A DNA stretch of 64,000 nucleotides from the NCBI RefSeq assembly GCF_014647895.1, contig NZ_BMQB01000008.1, forward strand, positions 1-64,000, read 5' to 3'. The DNA comes from Pilimelia anulata (lineage in GTDB: Bacteria > Actinomycetota > Actinomycetes > Mycobacteriales > Micromonosporaceae). A program made the translations under genes and the position numbers. This document shows positions 31,972 through 40,771 of this stretch, in pieces; position 1 is the first letter of the stretch, and each line of letters begins with the position of its first letter. Below the pieces are notes generated by a model that did no database searches, was not told where the DNA came from, and was given only the letters and a program-made list of their open reading frames with translations.

Positions 31972-34550
31972 TGCTGCGCGCCAACCTGCGCGGGCTGCTG
32001 CACCGCAAGCTGCGCCTGACCCTCGCGGTCATCGCGATCGTGCTGGGCATCGGCTTCTTCTCCGGCGCCCTCGTGCTGTCCGACACCCTCGGCAGCCGGT
32101 TCGAGTCGATGTTCTCGTCGATCTCGACCAACGTGGCGGTGGAGGTGTCGGCCCGGACCGACCCGAACCAGGGCCAGCCGCAGCGCCCGCCGACGCTGAC
32201 CGAGGCCGAGCTGGCCCGGATCCGCGCGGTCGACGGCGTCGGCGCCGTCGGCGCGAACGTCCAGGGCATGAACGTCGTGCCGTACGACCAGCGCACCGGC
32301 AAGCCGCTGCCCGGCGGCGGGGCGCCCCAGTTCGGCTTCGGCATCGAGCCGGGCGGCGACCCGATGAACGTCATCGAGCTGCGCGAGGGCCGCTGGCCGG
32401 CCGCGCCGACCGAGGTGGCGCTCACCAAGCACACGGCGAGCTTGACCCACACCGCGCTCGGGCAGAAGATCAAGGTCTTCATCCCGCGGCTCCAGCGGCC
32501 GGTGGAGTACACGGTCGTCGGCCTCGGCGGGTACGCCGGCGGCCGGGACAGCCTCGGCGGCGAGAGCATGGTCCTGTTGCCGATGGCCGAGGCGCAGCTC
32601 GCCTTCTACGGCCGGGTCGGCCAGTACGGCGGGGTGTCGCTGGCCGCCCGCGACGGGGTCAGCGACGAGGCGCTGCGGGACCGGGTGGCCGGCGTGCTGC
32701 CGGCCACATTCGAGGCCAAGACCGGCGCGCAGAGCAGCGCCGACCAGGCCGCGGCGATCTCGGACGCCATCTCGGGCGTGACCACGTACGTGCTCACCCC
32801 GTTCGCCGGGGTGGCGCTGGTGGTCGGCATCTTCCTCATCTTCAACACCTTCAACGTGCTGGTCACCCAGCGCGCCCGGGAGCTGGCGATGATGCGCGCC
32901 CTCGGCGCCGGCCGCGGCCAGGTCACCTGGTCGGTGCTGGTCGAGGCGCTGATCGTCGGCGCCGTCGGCGCCACCCTCGGCCTCGGCCTGGGGATCGGCA
33001 TCGGCGCCCTGGGCACGTGGGCGCTCAGCGCGCTCGGCGACTCGCCGCTGCCCGGCAGCGGCATCGACGTCGGCGCGGGCACCGTGCTGTCCGCGTACGG
33101 CATCGGGATCCTCGTCACGGTCGTGGCGGCGCTGATCCCGGCCGTGCGGGCCTCCCGGGTGCCGCCGCTGGCGGCGATGCGGGAGATCGCGCACACCGAC
33201 AAGCCGCTGCGGCTGCGGGCGGTGGCCGGCGCGGTCGTCGGCCTCGCCGCCGTCGGGCTGGTGGTGGCCGGGCTGCGGGCCAAGGGCGACGGGCTGACGC
33301 TGGTGGCCGTTGGCTGCGTGGTGACCTTCCTCGCCGCGATCGTGCTGGCGCCGCTGATCACCCGCCCGGTGGGCCGGCTGATCGGCGCGCTGGTCGGCTG
33401 GGGCGTGCCGGGGCGGCTGGGCGTGCGCAACGCCGTCCGCAACCCGCGCCGGACCGCCGTGACCGCGGCCGCGCTGATGATCGGCATCATGCTGGTCACG
33501 GCGGCGAGCGTGATCGCCACCTCGTTCAAGGAGTCGATCACCAAGGAGCTGGACAGCACGCTCGGCACCGAGCTGACCGTCACGACCGGCTTCGCCGCCC
33601 CGCCGGACGGCACGATCGGCTTCTCCGAGGCCGCCGCCGCCCGGGTCCGGGCACTGCCGGGCGTCCAGGACGTCGTCACGTTCCACATGACGGTCGGCGC
33701 GAAGCTCAACGGGACGGTGTACGAGTCGGTCGGCGCCGGGACGCTGGACAACGTCGCCGCCGCCGAGCGGACCATGGGCCTGGAGCGGGTCCGCGGCGAG
33801 GTACGGGCGCTGAACGCCGGCGAGCTGGTCGCGGACGAGAAGACCGTCAAGGACCGCGGCTGGAACCTCGGCGACACCATCCGGGTGGGCCTGCCCGGCG
33901 GCGAGCGCCCGTACAAGCTGGTGGGCGTCAGCGCGGCGACCCCGCTGTGGACGAACTTCGTCATGCTGCCGACCAGCGCCGCCGCCGACTTCGCCGGCCC
34001 GCTGGCGTCGCAGGCGATGGTGGACGTCCGCGACGGCGCCGACGTCGCCGCGGTGAAGCAGCAGGTCACCGACATCATGGTCGACTTCCCGTCGGTCACG
34101 GTGGCGGACAAGGAGGAGACGACCAAGCAGCTCACCACGCTGTTCGACATCGCCATCACGATCATCACGGTGCTGCTGAGCCTGGCCATGCTCATCGCCC
34201 TGCTGGGCATCCTCAACACGCTGCTGCTCAGCATCATCGAGCGGACCCGCGAGCTGGGCATGCTGCGGGCGATCGGGCTGGGCCGCGGCGGCGTGGTCCG
34301 GATGGTCGGCACCGAGGCGGTCCTGATGTCGATCTTCGGCGGGCTGCTCGGCATCGCGGTCGGGCTCGGCATCGGCGCGGCGCTGGCCAAGGCGCTGGAG
34401 TACCAGGAGTTCACCAGCGGCGTCTGGGTGCCGTGGGGCCAGCTCATCGCCGCGGTGATCGTCGCCGCGGTGGCGGGCGTGTTCGCCGCGATCATCCCGG
34501 CGGTCCGGGCGGCGCGGCTGAATGTGCTGAACGCGATCGCCTACGAGTGA
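31971..34550 (+). CDS. FtsX/MacB-like ABC transporter permease
   Basis: An 859-residue permease with two duplicated FtsX units. An N-terminal membrane helix (about 15-35) precedes a long extracytoplasmic domain; helices at about 270-410, a second set at about 420-520 with another extracytoplasmic domain, and terminal helices at about 725-850 follow. The repeated RARELAMMRALGAGRGQ and RTRELGMLRAIGLGRGG segments are the ATPase-coupling helices. This mechanotransmission-type exporter probably moves lipids, peptides or lipoproteins, or signals envelope stress; cargo is unknown. Actinobacterial two-gene units of this kind usually lack an adjacent accessory protein, as here. Confidence 0.93.
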   Translation: MLRANLRGLLHRKLRLTLAVIAIVLGIGFFSGALVLSDTLGSRFESMFSSISTNVAVEVSARTDPNQGQPQRPPTLTEAELARIRAVDGVGAVGANVQGMNVVPYDQRTGKPLPGGGAPQFGFGIEPGGDPMNVIELREGRWPAAPTEVALTKHTASLTHTALGQKIKVFIPRLQRPVEYTVVGLGGYAGGRDSLGGESMVLLPMAEAQLAFYGRVGQYGGVSLAARDGVSDEALRDRVAGVLPATFEAKTGAQSSADQAAAISDAISGVTTYVLTPFAGVALVVGIFLIFNTFNVLVTQRARELAMMRALGAGRGQVTWSVLVEALIVGAVGATLGLGLGIGIGALGTWALSALGDSPLPGSGIDVGAGTVLSAYGIGILVTVVAALIPAVRASRVPPLAAMREIAHTDKPLRLRAVAGAVVGLAAVGLVVAGLRAKGDGLTLVAVGCVVTFLAAIVLAPLITRPVGRLIGALVGWGVPGRLGVRNAVRNPRRTAVTAAALMIGIMLVTAASVIATSFKESITKELDSTLGTELTVTTGFAAPPDGTIGFSEAAAARVRALPGVQDVVTFHMTVGAKLNGTVYESVGAGTLDNVAAAERTMGLERVRGEVRALNAGELVADEKTVKDRGWNLGDTIRVGLPGGERPYKLVGVSAATPLWTNFVMLPTSAAADFAGPLASQAMVDVRDGADVAAVKQQVTDIMVDFPSVTVADKEETTKQLTTLFDIAITIITVLLSLAMLIALLGILNTLLLSIIERTRELGMLRAIGLGRGGVVRMVGTEAVLMSIFGGLLGIAVGLGIGAALAKALEYQEFTSGVWVPWGQLIAAVIVAAVAGVFAAIIPAVRAARLNVLNAIAYE

Positions 34551-34617
34551 GATCGGCGCGGCGGGGCTCCGGTAACGGGGCTCCGCCGCGGTCCGCGGTC
34601 CGGTCCGCGGTTGTCGG

Positions 34618-35415
34618 TCAGCGGGCGGGCCGCAGGTTGCAGGACGGCAGGCCCGAGCGGAAGCCGTCGAAGAACGCGTCGGTGCGCTCCTTCGCCGTAC
34701 CGTGCGCGTCCGGCGCGAACCACTGCTGCCCCGAGTCGTCGCCGACCGCCAGCAGGCCGCGCCGCAGCTCGTCGAGGTCGCCGTCCTGGAGTTCGAGCGA
34801 GCCGGCGCTGACCGAGTCGCTGATGTACGCGCCCGCCATGCAGTCCGCCTGCAACTCCTGCTGGATCGTGAACCGGTGCGAAATGGCCAACCGGGCCTGG
34901 ACGGCGTGGGCGTACTCGTGCCCGACCAGGTAGAAAATGAACGCGTCGCCGATCCGCCGGAACTGGCCGGCCGCCCACGGCTCGTCGTAGGCGATGAAGT
35001 CCCCGGCCGAGCAGTAGGCGGCGTTGTTGCGGCCCAGCGGCTCGCCGGCGCAGGTCACCTCGCCCGCCGCGCGGTACGCCTGGAACCGGGCCACCGGCCG
35101 GAACGCGCGCCCCTGGTCGGGCATCGCCGTCGCCCAGTACCGCTCCACGCTCCCCCGCGCGTCGTTGACGTCCTGGCGGAACTCGGCCACGCTCGTGCCG
35201 CCGTCGCCCTGCCGCGCGCCGGCGGCGGTCCCGGCGGTGCCGCCGCCGGCCGTGCCGCCGGCCGGGGACGGGGCGGCGCCGATGTCGATCCGCGGCAGGG
35301 CGCAGCCGCCCAGCGCGAGGGCAAGCGCCGCCGCGGCGGCGGCGAGCGCACGGCGAGCGTGGGGACGGCGGGCGGTGGACCGGGCCGGCGTGGTGGCCGG
35401 GGGCGTGGCCTGCAC
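34618..35415 (-). CDS. Neutral zinc metallopeptidase lipoprotein
   Basis: A 265-residue exported protein. A basic N-region and hydrophobic core end in the lipobox LGGC with lipidated Cys38. After a Gly/Ala/Thr linker, the catalytic domain has FYLVGHEYAHAVQ with the HExxH motif at 166-170 and the downstream QELQADCMAG (Glu187), as in the YpfJ-type neutral zinc metallopeptidase family. GTG start follows GGAGG; TACGCT at 35459-35464 may be the -10 with a short leader. It converges on the permease gene. Substrate unknown. The 268-nt gap upstream (35416-35683) shows no other gene. Confidence 0.9.
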   Translation of the reverse strand: MQATPPATTPARSTARRPHARRALAAAAAALALALGGCALPRIDIGAAPSPAGGTAGGGTAGTAAGARQGDGGTSVAEFRQDVNDARGSVERYWATAMPDQGRAFRPVARFQAYRAAGEVTCAGEPLGRNNAAYCSAGDFIAYDEPWAAGQFRRIGDAFIFYLVGHEYAHAVQARLAISHRFTIQQELQADCMAGAYISDSVSAGSLELQDGDLDELRRGLLAVGDDSGQQWFAPDAHGTAKERTDAFFDGFRSGLPSCNLRPAR

Positions 35416-35683
35416 GGGTTGTGGCCTCCGTACGGGGAGAACGGACGACTGGCTTTGAAGCGTAGCCCGCCGAACGGGGGGATCGAGTCGCCCGCGGGGT
35501 CGACAAACGACGGGGGCTCCGCGCGGATCCCGGACGGTCGGCGGGCGCGGGCAACCGAACGCGGTACGGCCGGCCGGCGGTTGCACCGGCCGAGTCGGAC
35601 ATCCCGGATTCGACCGCGGTCGTTGCCGTCGACCCGGGTGGCACCACCGCCGGAAAGGCGAGGTTCCGTACGCGCTTGCCGAC

Positions 35684-36127
35684 CTACGGCCAGCGAAGGT
35701 CCGCGACGTAGGACGTGCCCTCGGTGCCCGCCATGAAGATTTCGACCTTCGTTCCCGCCTTGACGATCCCCACCGGCTCGGTCCGCATCCCGTCGGCGCA
35801 CGAGTGCTCCCAGATCCGGGGCGCATCGTCGAACTCGATCGTCGTGGTGAGGGTGCCACGGTCGCATTCCAGGTGGAACGTCATCGGCGCCGTCCGCTTG
35901 GTTCTCGTCTCGGCCGAGCTGTTGGTGGGGAGCCCGCCGATGCTCATCCAGAACGTCTTGTCGTCCTGCTCGATGGACGACGTGAACGACGCCGACGGCA
36001 GCGGCTTCGGGGCAGCCGAATCGTGGGCGGACGTCGGGGTGGGCGTGGGCCGGGGTGCCGGGTCGCCCCCACATCCAGCGAGCAGGAGCAACCCGGCCAC
36101 CACGGCGACGCAGCGGGTCCTGGTCAC
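35684..36127 (-). CDS. Putative lipoprotein of unknown function
   Basis: A 147-residue protein with a lipoprotein signal peptide ending LLAGC (Cys19), a Pro/Thr-rich linker, and a C-terminal beta-rich domain of about 105 residues with two cysteines (HLECDRG and EHSCADG) likely forming a disulfide. No family was recognised. Its GTG overlaps the stop of the upstream secreted-protein gene (GTGA), so the two are made together. It may be a surface-retained partner of that protein (inference). Confidence 0.75.
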   Translation of the reverse strand: MTRTRCVAVVAGLLLLAGCGGDPAPRPTPTPTSAHDSAAPKPLPSASFTSSIEQDDKTFWMSIGGLPTNSSAETRTKRTAPMTFHLECDRGTLTTTIEFDDAPRIWEHSCADGMRTEPVGIVKAGTKVEIFMAGTEGTSYVADLRWP

Positions 36128-36864
36128 ACCTTGAGGTACGGCTTGCCGTCGTTGCACTGCGGCGGCCGGGAGCCCAACGACTTCTTGGACGACCAGATGC
36201 ACCAGCCGATCGCCCGACTCCGCGCGGACACGTAGGTGGTCAGGAGCTTGCGGTTGATCTTCTTGCAGGTGCGCGCGGCGAGCTGGTACTTCTCGCCGGT
36301 CACCACGAGCCGTGCCCTGCCCCAGAAGGCGTTGCCCCAGCGCTTCGCGGGCACGTTGGTGGACGCCTCGGTAGAGGCGGACACCCCGATCGTCGCCTGG
36401 ATCGTGTGATCCAGCTTCGCTTGGAGGGTGGCGACGATCACGCTTCCCTCGCCCGACACGCCGATGCTGTGGCCGATGGACAGTTCGCCGCTGATGCCCG
36501 ACGTGAGCTTGTGCGACCCAGCGCTGTTGAAGAAATGGGAAATGTTCGGCCCGACCCGGCCCATCCGGTCGTCGAACCTCTTCTTCTTGTGGTAGATCCA
36601 CTGACCCTTGCAGTCGGGATCGCCGGCCGCATGCGCGGGCGATTGCTCGTCCGGCAGATCCTCGCCGCGGGTGCCGGCCGCTGCCGGATCCTCCCAGTCC
36701 GCCGGAACGCCGACGTCGGGCTCCTCACCTGCCTCGATGATCACGAACGGCCGATCAGCGGTGGTGACCTTCGGCGCTGCGGACGCAGCGGACGAAGGCA
36801 CGACCGCCGCCGCCGCTGTGGCCAGGGCTACGGCGCTCACAAGACGCCGGGTGGCACGTCGCAT
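36124..36864 (-). CDS. Putative secreted protein of unknown function
   Basis: A 246-residue protein with a Sec signal peptide (about 1-29, ending ASA-AP), an acidic linker, and a central Ser/Thr/Gly-rich stretch of alternating polar and hydrophobic residues (about 118-175) followed by VPAKRWGNAFWGRARLVVTG. That alternation resembles amphipathic strands of beta-pore-forming or lectin-like secreted proteins, but no family can be asserted. Cys residues lie at C85 and near the C-terminus. Its ribosome-binding site (GGAAGGA) is buried in a 10-bp hairpin. It overlaps the downstream lipoprotein gene. Confidence 0.75.
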   Translation of the reverse strand: MRRATRRLVSAVALATAAAAVVPSSAASAAPKVTTADRPFVIIEAGEEPDVGVPADWEDPAAAGTRGEDLPDEQSPAHAAGDPDCKGQWIYHKKKRFDDRMGRVGPNISHFFNSAGSHKLTSGISGELSIGHSIGVSGEGSVIVATLQAKLDHTIQATIGVSASTEASTNVPAKRWGNAFWGRARLVVTGEKYQLAARTCKKINRKLLTTYVSARSRAIGWCIWSSKKSLGSRPPQCNDGKPYLKV

Positions 36865-36875
36865 TCGCGTGCATC

Positions 36876-36900
36876 CTTCCGTCGGGCTGGCCGACGGAAG
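36876..36900 (-). promoter_or_regulatory. Hairpin masking the ribosome-binding site of the secreted-protein gene
   Basis: CTTCCGTCGG (36876-36885) and CCGACGGAAG (36891-36900) form a perfect 10-bp stem with a 5-nt loop. In the minus-strand mRNA the 3' arm ends GGAAG, part of the GGAAGGA site 11 nt before the ATG at 36864. The fold would occlude translation initiation, as in RNA thermometers or attenuators. Confidence 0.5.
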
Positions 36901-36977
36901 TTATCGAACGGGAGGACAGTAGGGAACCGAAATGTCAGGTAGCCGACAATACGGTCACCGTACGTGATTCGGGATCG

Positions 36978-39900
36978 CTACTTGGCGTTGAAGTAGTTGG
37001 CGTCGGGGTGGTGGGTGATCAGGGCGTCGGTGGACTGCTCCGGTATCAACTGGAACTCCTCCGACAACTCGACCCCGATCCGCCCCGCGTCCAGCAGGTC
37101 GACGATCGCCGCCCGGTTCTCCAGGTCCGGGCACGCCGGATACCCGAACGCGTACCGGCAGCCCCGGAACTCCGTCTTGAACAGCCCGTCCACGTCCGCC
37201 GGGTCCGCGTCGGCGACCGTACCGCCGGACGGCAGCGCCAGCTCCGCCCGCACCCGCCGGTGCCAGTACTCGGCCAGCGCCTCGGTGAGCTGCACCGACA
37301 GGCCGTGCACCTCCAGGTAGTCGCGGTACTCGTTGGCGGCGAACAGCTTGTTCGCGTACTCGCTGATCGGCTGCCCGACCGTCACCAACTGGAGCGCGAC
37401 CACGTCCGGCGGGCCGCCCTCGGTGCGCGGGCGCCAGAAGTCGGCCAGGCACAGCCGCCGCTCGGCGCGCTGCCGCGGGAACCGGAACCGGGCCCGTTCC
37501 CGCTCCCCCGCCGCGTCCAGGATGACCAGGTCGTTGCCCTCGGCGTACGCCGGGAAGTAGCCGTAGACGACCGCCGCCTCCAGTACCTTGTCGGCGATCA
37601 GCCGGTCCAGCCAGTAGCGCAGCCGCGGGCGGCCCTCGCTCTCCACGAGCTGCTCGTACGACGGGCCCTTGCCGCCGCGCACCCCGCGCAGCCCCCACTG
37701 GCCCATGAACGTCGCCCGCTCGTCCAGCAGCGCCGCGTAGTCGGCCAGCGGGATGCCCTTGACCACCCGGGTGCCCCAGAACGGCGGGCGCGGGACCTCC
37801 ACGTCGGTAGCCACGTCGGCGCGCACGCTGTCGTCGTACAGGTCGGGCAGGTTGTCGGCCGCGGCGGTGGTCCGGGCGCGGCGGGCCCGGCGGGCGGCCA
37901 GCGCCGCCTCGCGGACCTCGTCGACCATCGGGCGCTCGCCGCGCTTGGCGGCCATCACCCGGTCCATCAGGGACAGGCCCTCGAACGCGTCCCGGGCGTA
38001 GTGCACCTCGCCGGCGAACATCGCCCGCAGGTCGTCCTCGACGTAAGCCCGGGTCAGCGCGGCCCCGCCCAGCAGGACGGGCCAGCGCTCGGCGACGCCG
38101 CGGCTGGCCATCTCGGCCAGGTTCTCCTTCATGATCACGGTGCTCTTGACGAGCAGGCCGGACATGCCGATGGCGTCGGCGGCGTGGTTCTCGGCGGCGT
38201 CCAGGATCGCGTTGATCGGCTGCTTGATGCCGAGGTTGATCACCTCGTAGCCGTTGTTGGACAGGATGATGTCGACGAGGTTCTTGCCGATGTCGTGCAC
38301 GTCGCCCTTGACCGTGGCCAGCACGATCCGGCCCTTGCCGGCGCCCTCCTCCTTCTCCATGTGCGGTTCGAGGTACGCGACGGCGGCCTTCATCACCTCG
38401 GCCGACTGGAGCACGAACGGGAGCTGCATCTGGCCCGAGCCGAACAGCTCGCCGACGGTCTTCATGCCGTCCAGCAGCAGGTCGTTGATGATCGACAGGG
38501 CCGGGCGGATGGCCAGCGCCGCCTCGAGGTCGGGCTCCAGGCCGGTGCGCTCGCCGTCGATGATCCGGCGCTTGAGCCGCTCCTCCAGCGGCAGCGCGGC
38601 CAGCTCCTCGGCCCGCGACTGCCGGGCCGAGGCGGCGTCGACGCCCTCGAACAGCTCGATGAACCGCTGCACCGGGTCGTAGCCCTCGCGCCGGCGGTCG
38701 TAGACCAGGTCCAGGGCCACCTCGCGGCGCTCGTCCGGGATCTGCGCCATCGGCAGGATCTTGGAGGCGTGCACGATCGCGCTGGTCAGGCCCGCCTGTA
38801 CGCACTCGTGCAGGAACACCGAGTTGAGCACCTGCCGGGCGGCCGGGTTGAGGCCGAACGACACGTTGGAGATGCCCAGGGTGAAGTTGACCCCGGGGTA
38901 CCGGCGGGAGATCTCCCGGATCGCCTCGATCGTCTCGATGCCGTCGCGCCGGGTCTCCTCCTGGCCGGTGGCGATCGGGAAGGTGAGGCAGTCGATGAGG
39001 ATGTCCGCGCGGTCCAGCCCCCACCGGCCGGTGAGGTCGTCGATCAGCCGGGCGGCGATCCGGACCTTCCAGTCCTTGTCCCGGGCCTGGCCCTCCTCGT
39101 CGATGAGCAGCGCGACGACGGACGCGCCGTGCTCCTTGACGATGGGCATCATCCGGGCGTACCGGGAGGTGGGGCCGTCGCCGTCCTCGAAGTTCACCGA
39201 GTTGACCACGCACCGGCCGCCGAGCATCTCCAGGCCCGCCTCGACCACCTGCGGCTCGGTCGAGTCCAGCATGATCGGCAGGGTGGAGGCGGTGGCGAAC
39301 CGGCCGGCGACCTCCCGCATGTCGACGGTGCCGTCCCGGCCGACGTAGTCGACGCACAGGTCCAGCACGTGCGAGCCGTCCCGGGCCTGGCCGCGGGCGA
39401 TCTCCACGCAGGCGCCGAAGTCGGCGGCGAGCATCGCCTCGCGGAACGCCCTCGAGCCGTTGGCGTTGGTCCGCTCCCCCACCATCAGGATCGAGGCGTC
39501 CTGCCGGAACGGGGTGTGGTGGTACACGCTGGACACACCCGGCTCGGCGGCCGGGGTACGGGTCGGCGCGGGCGTGCCGCGCAGCGCGTCGGCGACCGCG
39601 GCGATGTGCGCGGGCGTGGTGCCGCAGCAGCCGCCGACCAGGCCGACGCCGTACTCGTCGACGAACCGGCGCAGCCACTCCACCAGGTCGTCGGGGGTCA
39701 GCGGGTAGTAGGCGCCGTCCGGGGTGAGCTGGGGCAGGCCGGCGTTCGGCATCACCGACAGCGGCACCGCGGCGTGCCGGGACAGGTACCGCAGGTGCTC
39801 GCTCATCTCGGCCGGGCCGGTAGCGCAGTTCAGCCCGATCAGGTCGATGCCCAGCGGCTCCAGCGCGGTCAGCGCCGCGCCGATCTCGCTGCCGACCAGC

Positions 39901-40574
39901 ATCGTGCCGGTGGTCTCGACGGTCACCTGGCAGATCAGCACCACGTCCCGGCCGCCGGCGGCGATGGCCCGCCGGGCGCCGACCACGGCCGCCTTCGTCT
40001 GGAGCAGGTCCTGCGAGGTCTCCACGATGAGGCCGTCCGCGCCGCCGGCGATCAGGCCGCGGGCGTTGGCCTCGTACGCGTCGCGCAGCTCGGCGTACGT
40101 GACGTGGCCGAGGGTGGGCAGCTTGGTGCCGGGACCCATCGCGCCGAGGACGAACCGCGGCCGCTCGGGGGTGCTCGCGGCGTCCGCCGCGGCCCGGGCG
40201 ATCCGGGCGCCGGCCTCGGCCAGCTCCTCGACCCGGTGCTCGATGTCGTACTCGCGCAGCGCGGACAGGTTCGTCCCGAACGTGTTGGTCTCGACGCAGT
40301 CGGCGCCCGCGGCCAGGTAGGCGGCGTGCACGTCGCGGACGACGTCGGGGCGGGTGACGTTGAGGATCTCGTTGCACCCCTCCAGGTGCTCGAAATCGTC
40401 CAGCGTCAGGTCGGCCGCCTGGAGCATCGTCCCCATGGCACCGTCGGCCACGAGGACCCGGCTGGCTAGCGCCGTGCGCAGGGCGGAGGGGGCGGCGGTC
40501 GCGTCGCGCGCGGTCGCCGGCTGGCGGGGGGCATCGAGCGTACGGGCAGCATCGATGGGCGTGTGCTGGGCCAC
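36978..40574 (-). CDS. metH: Cobalamin-dependent methionine synthase MetH
   Basis: A 1198-residue four-module enzyme of full family length. Homocysteine domain with zinc ligands Cys250, Cys316 and Cys317 (GGCCGTTP); pterin-binding domain (about 355-620, VGERTNANGSRAF); B12-binding domain with DVHDIGKN (about 757-764); and the activation domain for SAM-dependent reductive reactivation. It transfers methyl from methyltetrahydrofolate to homocysteine. GTG start with TAGCCT (40581-40586) 6 nt upstream, so the message is probably leaderless and cannot carry a 5' cobalamin riboswitch. Neighbouring PAC2 and mshC order is conserved. Confidence 0.98.
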   Translation of the reverse strand: MAQHTPIDAARTLDAPRQPATARDATAAPSALRTALASRVLVADGAMGTMLQAADLTLDDFEHLEGCNEILNVTRPDVVRDVHAAYLAAGADCVETNTFGTNLSALREYDIEHRVEELAEAGARIARAAADAASTPERPRFVLGAMGPGTKLPTLGHVTYAELRDAYEANARGLIAGGADGLIVETSQDLLQTKAAVVGARRAIAAGGRDVVLICQVTVETTGTMLVGSEIGAALTALEPLGIDLIGLNCATGPAEMSEHLRYLSRHAAVPLSVMPNAGLPQLTPDGAYYPLTPDDLVEWLRRFVDEYGVGLVGGCCGTTPAHIAAVADALRGTPAPTRTPAAEPGVSSVYHHTPFRQDASILMVGERTNANGSRAFREAMLAADFGACVEIARGQARDGSHVLDLCVDYVGRDGTVDMREVAGRFATASTLPIMLDSTEPQVVEAGLEMLGGRCVVNSVNFEDGDGPTSRYARMMPIVKEHGASVVALLIDEEGQARDKDWKVRIAARLIDDLTGRWGLDRADILIDCLTFPIATGQEETRRDGIETIEAIREISRRYPGVNFTLGISNVSFGLNPAARQVLNSVFLHECVQAGLTSAIVHASKILPMAQIPDERREVALDLVYDRRREGYDPVQRFIELFEGVDAASARQSRAEELAALPLEERLKRRIIDGERTGLEPDLEAALAIRPALSIINDLLLDGMKTVGELFGSGQMQLPFVLQSAEVMKAAVAYLEPHMEKEEGAGKGRIVLATVKGDVHDIGKNLVDIILSNNGYEVINLGIKQPINAILDAAENHAADAIGMSGLLVKSTVIMKENLAEMASRGVAERWPVLLGGAALTRAYVEDDLRAMFAGEVHYARDAFEGLSLMDRVMAAKRGERPMVDEVREAALAARRARRARTTAAADNLPDLYDDSVRADVATDVEVPRPPFWGTRVVKGIPLADYAALLDERATFMGQWGLRGVRGGKGPSYEQLVESEGRPRLRYWLDRLIADKVLEAAVVYGYFPAYAEGNDLVILDAAGERERARFRFPRQRAERRLCLADFWRPRTEGGPPDVVALQLVTVGQPISEYANKLFAANEYRDYLEVHGLSVQLTEALAEYWHRRVRAELALPSGGTVADADPADVDGLFKTEFRGCRYAFGYPACPDLENRAAIVDLLDAGRIGVELSEEFQLIPEQSTDALITHHPDANYFNAK

Positions 40575-40580
40575 GTGACC

Positions 40581-40586
40581 AGGCTA
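40581..40586 (-). promoter_or_regulatory. -10 box (TAGCCT) of leaderless metH transcript
   Basis: TAGCCT on the minus strand ends 6 nt before the metH GTG. Only about 90 nt separate it from the divergent PAC2 leader promoter. Confidence 0.5.
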
Positions 40587-40666
40587 CTCTGCGTGTCCAG
40601 TGCCGCCCGGCCCGGCATCCGCGCGCTCCGGGCGCGGCGCGCCGCGCCGGTTGCGCGGGCGGCACG

Positions 40667-40672
40667 TAGGCT
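40667..40672 (+). promoter_or_regulatory. -10 box (TAGGCT) of the PAC2 leader ORF
   Basis: TAGGCT ends 6 nt before the leader-ORF GTG at 40679. The same hexamer and spacing occur at the dop leader ORF. Confidence 0.5.
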
Positions 40673-40678
40673 GAGGGG

Positions 40679-40771
40679 GTGCGTCAGCGAAATGTAGGGA
40701 TCGGCCGGATTAGCGGCTCGGGTGCGCCCGGCCGGCGCCCCGGCGTACGGCGGAGCGGAGCGCGGCGGTGA
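40679..40771 (+). CDS. Short leaderless leader ORF coupled to the PAC2 gene (putative)
   Basis: GTG 40679 opens 30 codons ending at TGA 40769-40771, which overlaps the PAC2 GTG as GTGA. The peptide is Arg/Gly-rich (starts VRQRNVGIGRISG) and unrelated to the dop leader, yet the layout is the same: TAGGCT, 6 nt, start codon, about 30 codons, 4-nt overlap. A function in translational coupling or attenuation is inferred. Confidence 0.45.
   Translation: MRQRNVGIGRISGSGAPGRRPGVRRSGARR

Noticed and set aside
34551..34617. GC-rich partial inverted repeat between the permease and zinc-peptidase genes as a terminator
   Set aside because: The stem is interrupted by an unpaired GGCT/GGCT internal loop; too weak to list as a feature.
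40575..40767. Possible cobalamin riboswitch upstream of metH
   Set aside because: No B12-box-like segment seen, and the predicted transcript start coincides with the metH start codon.
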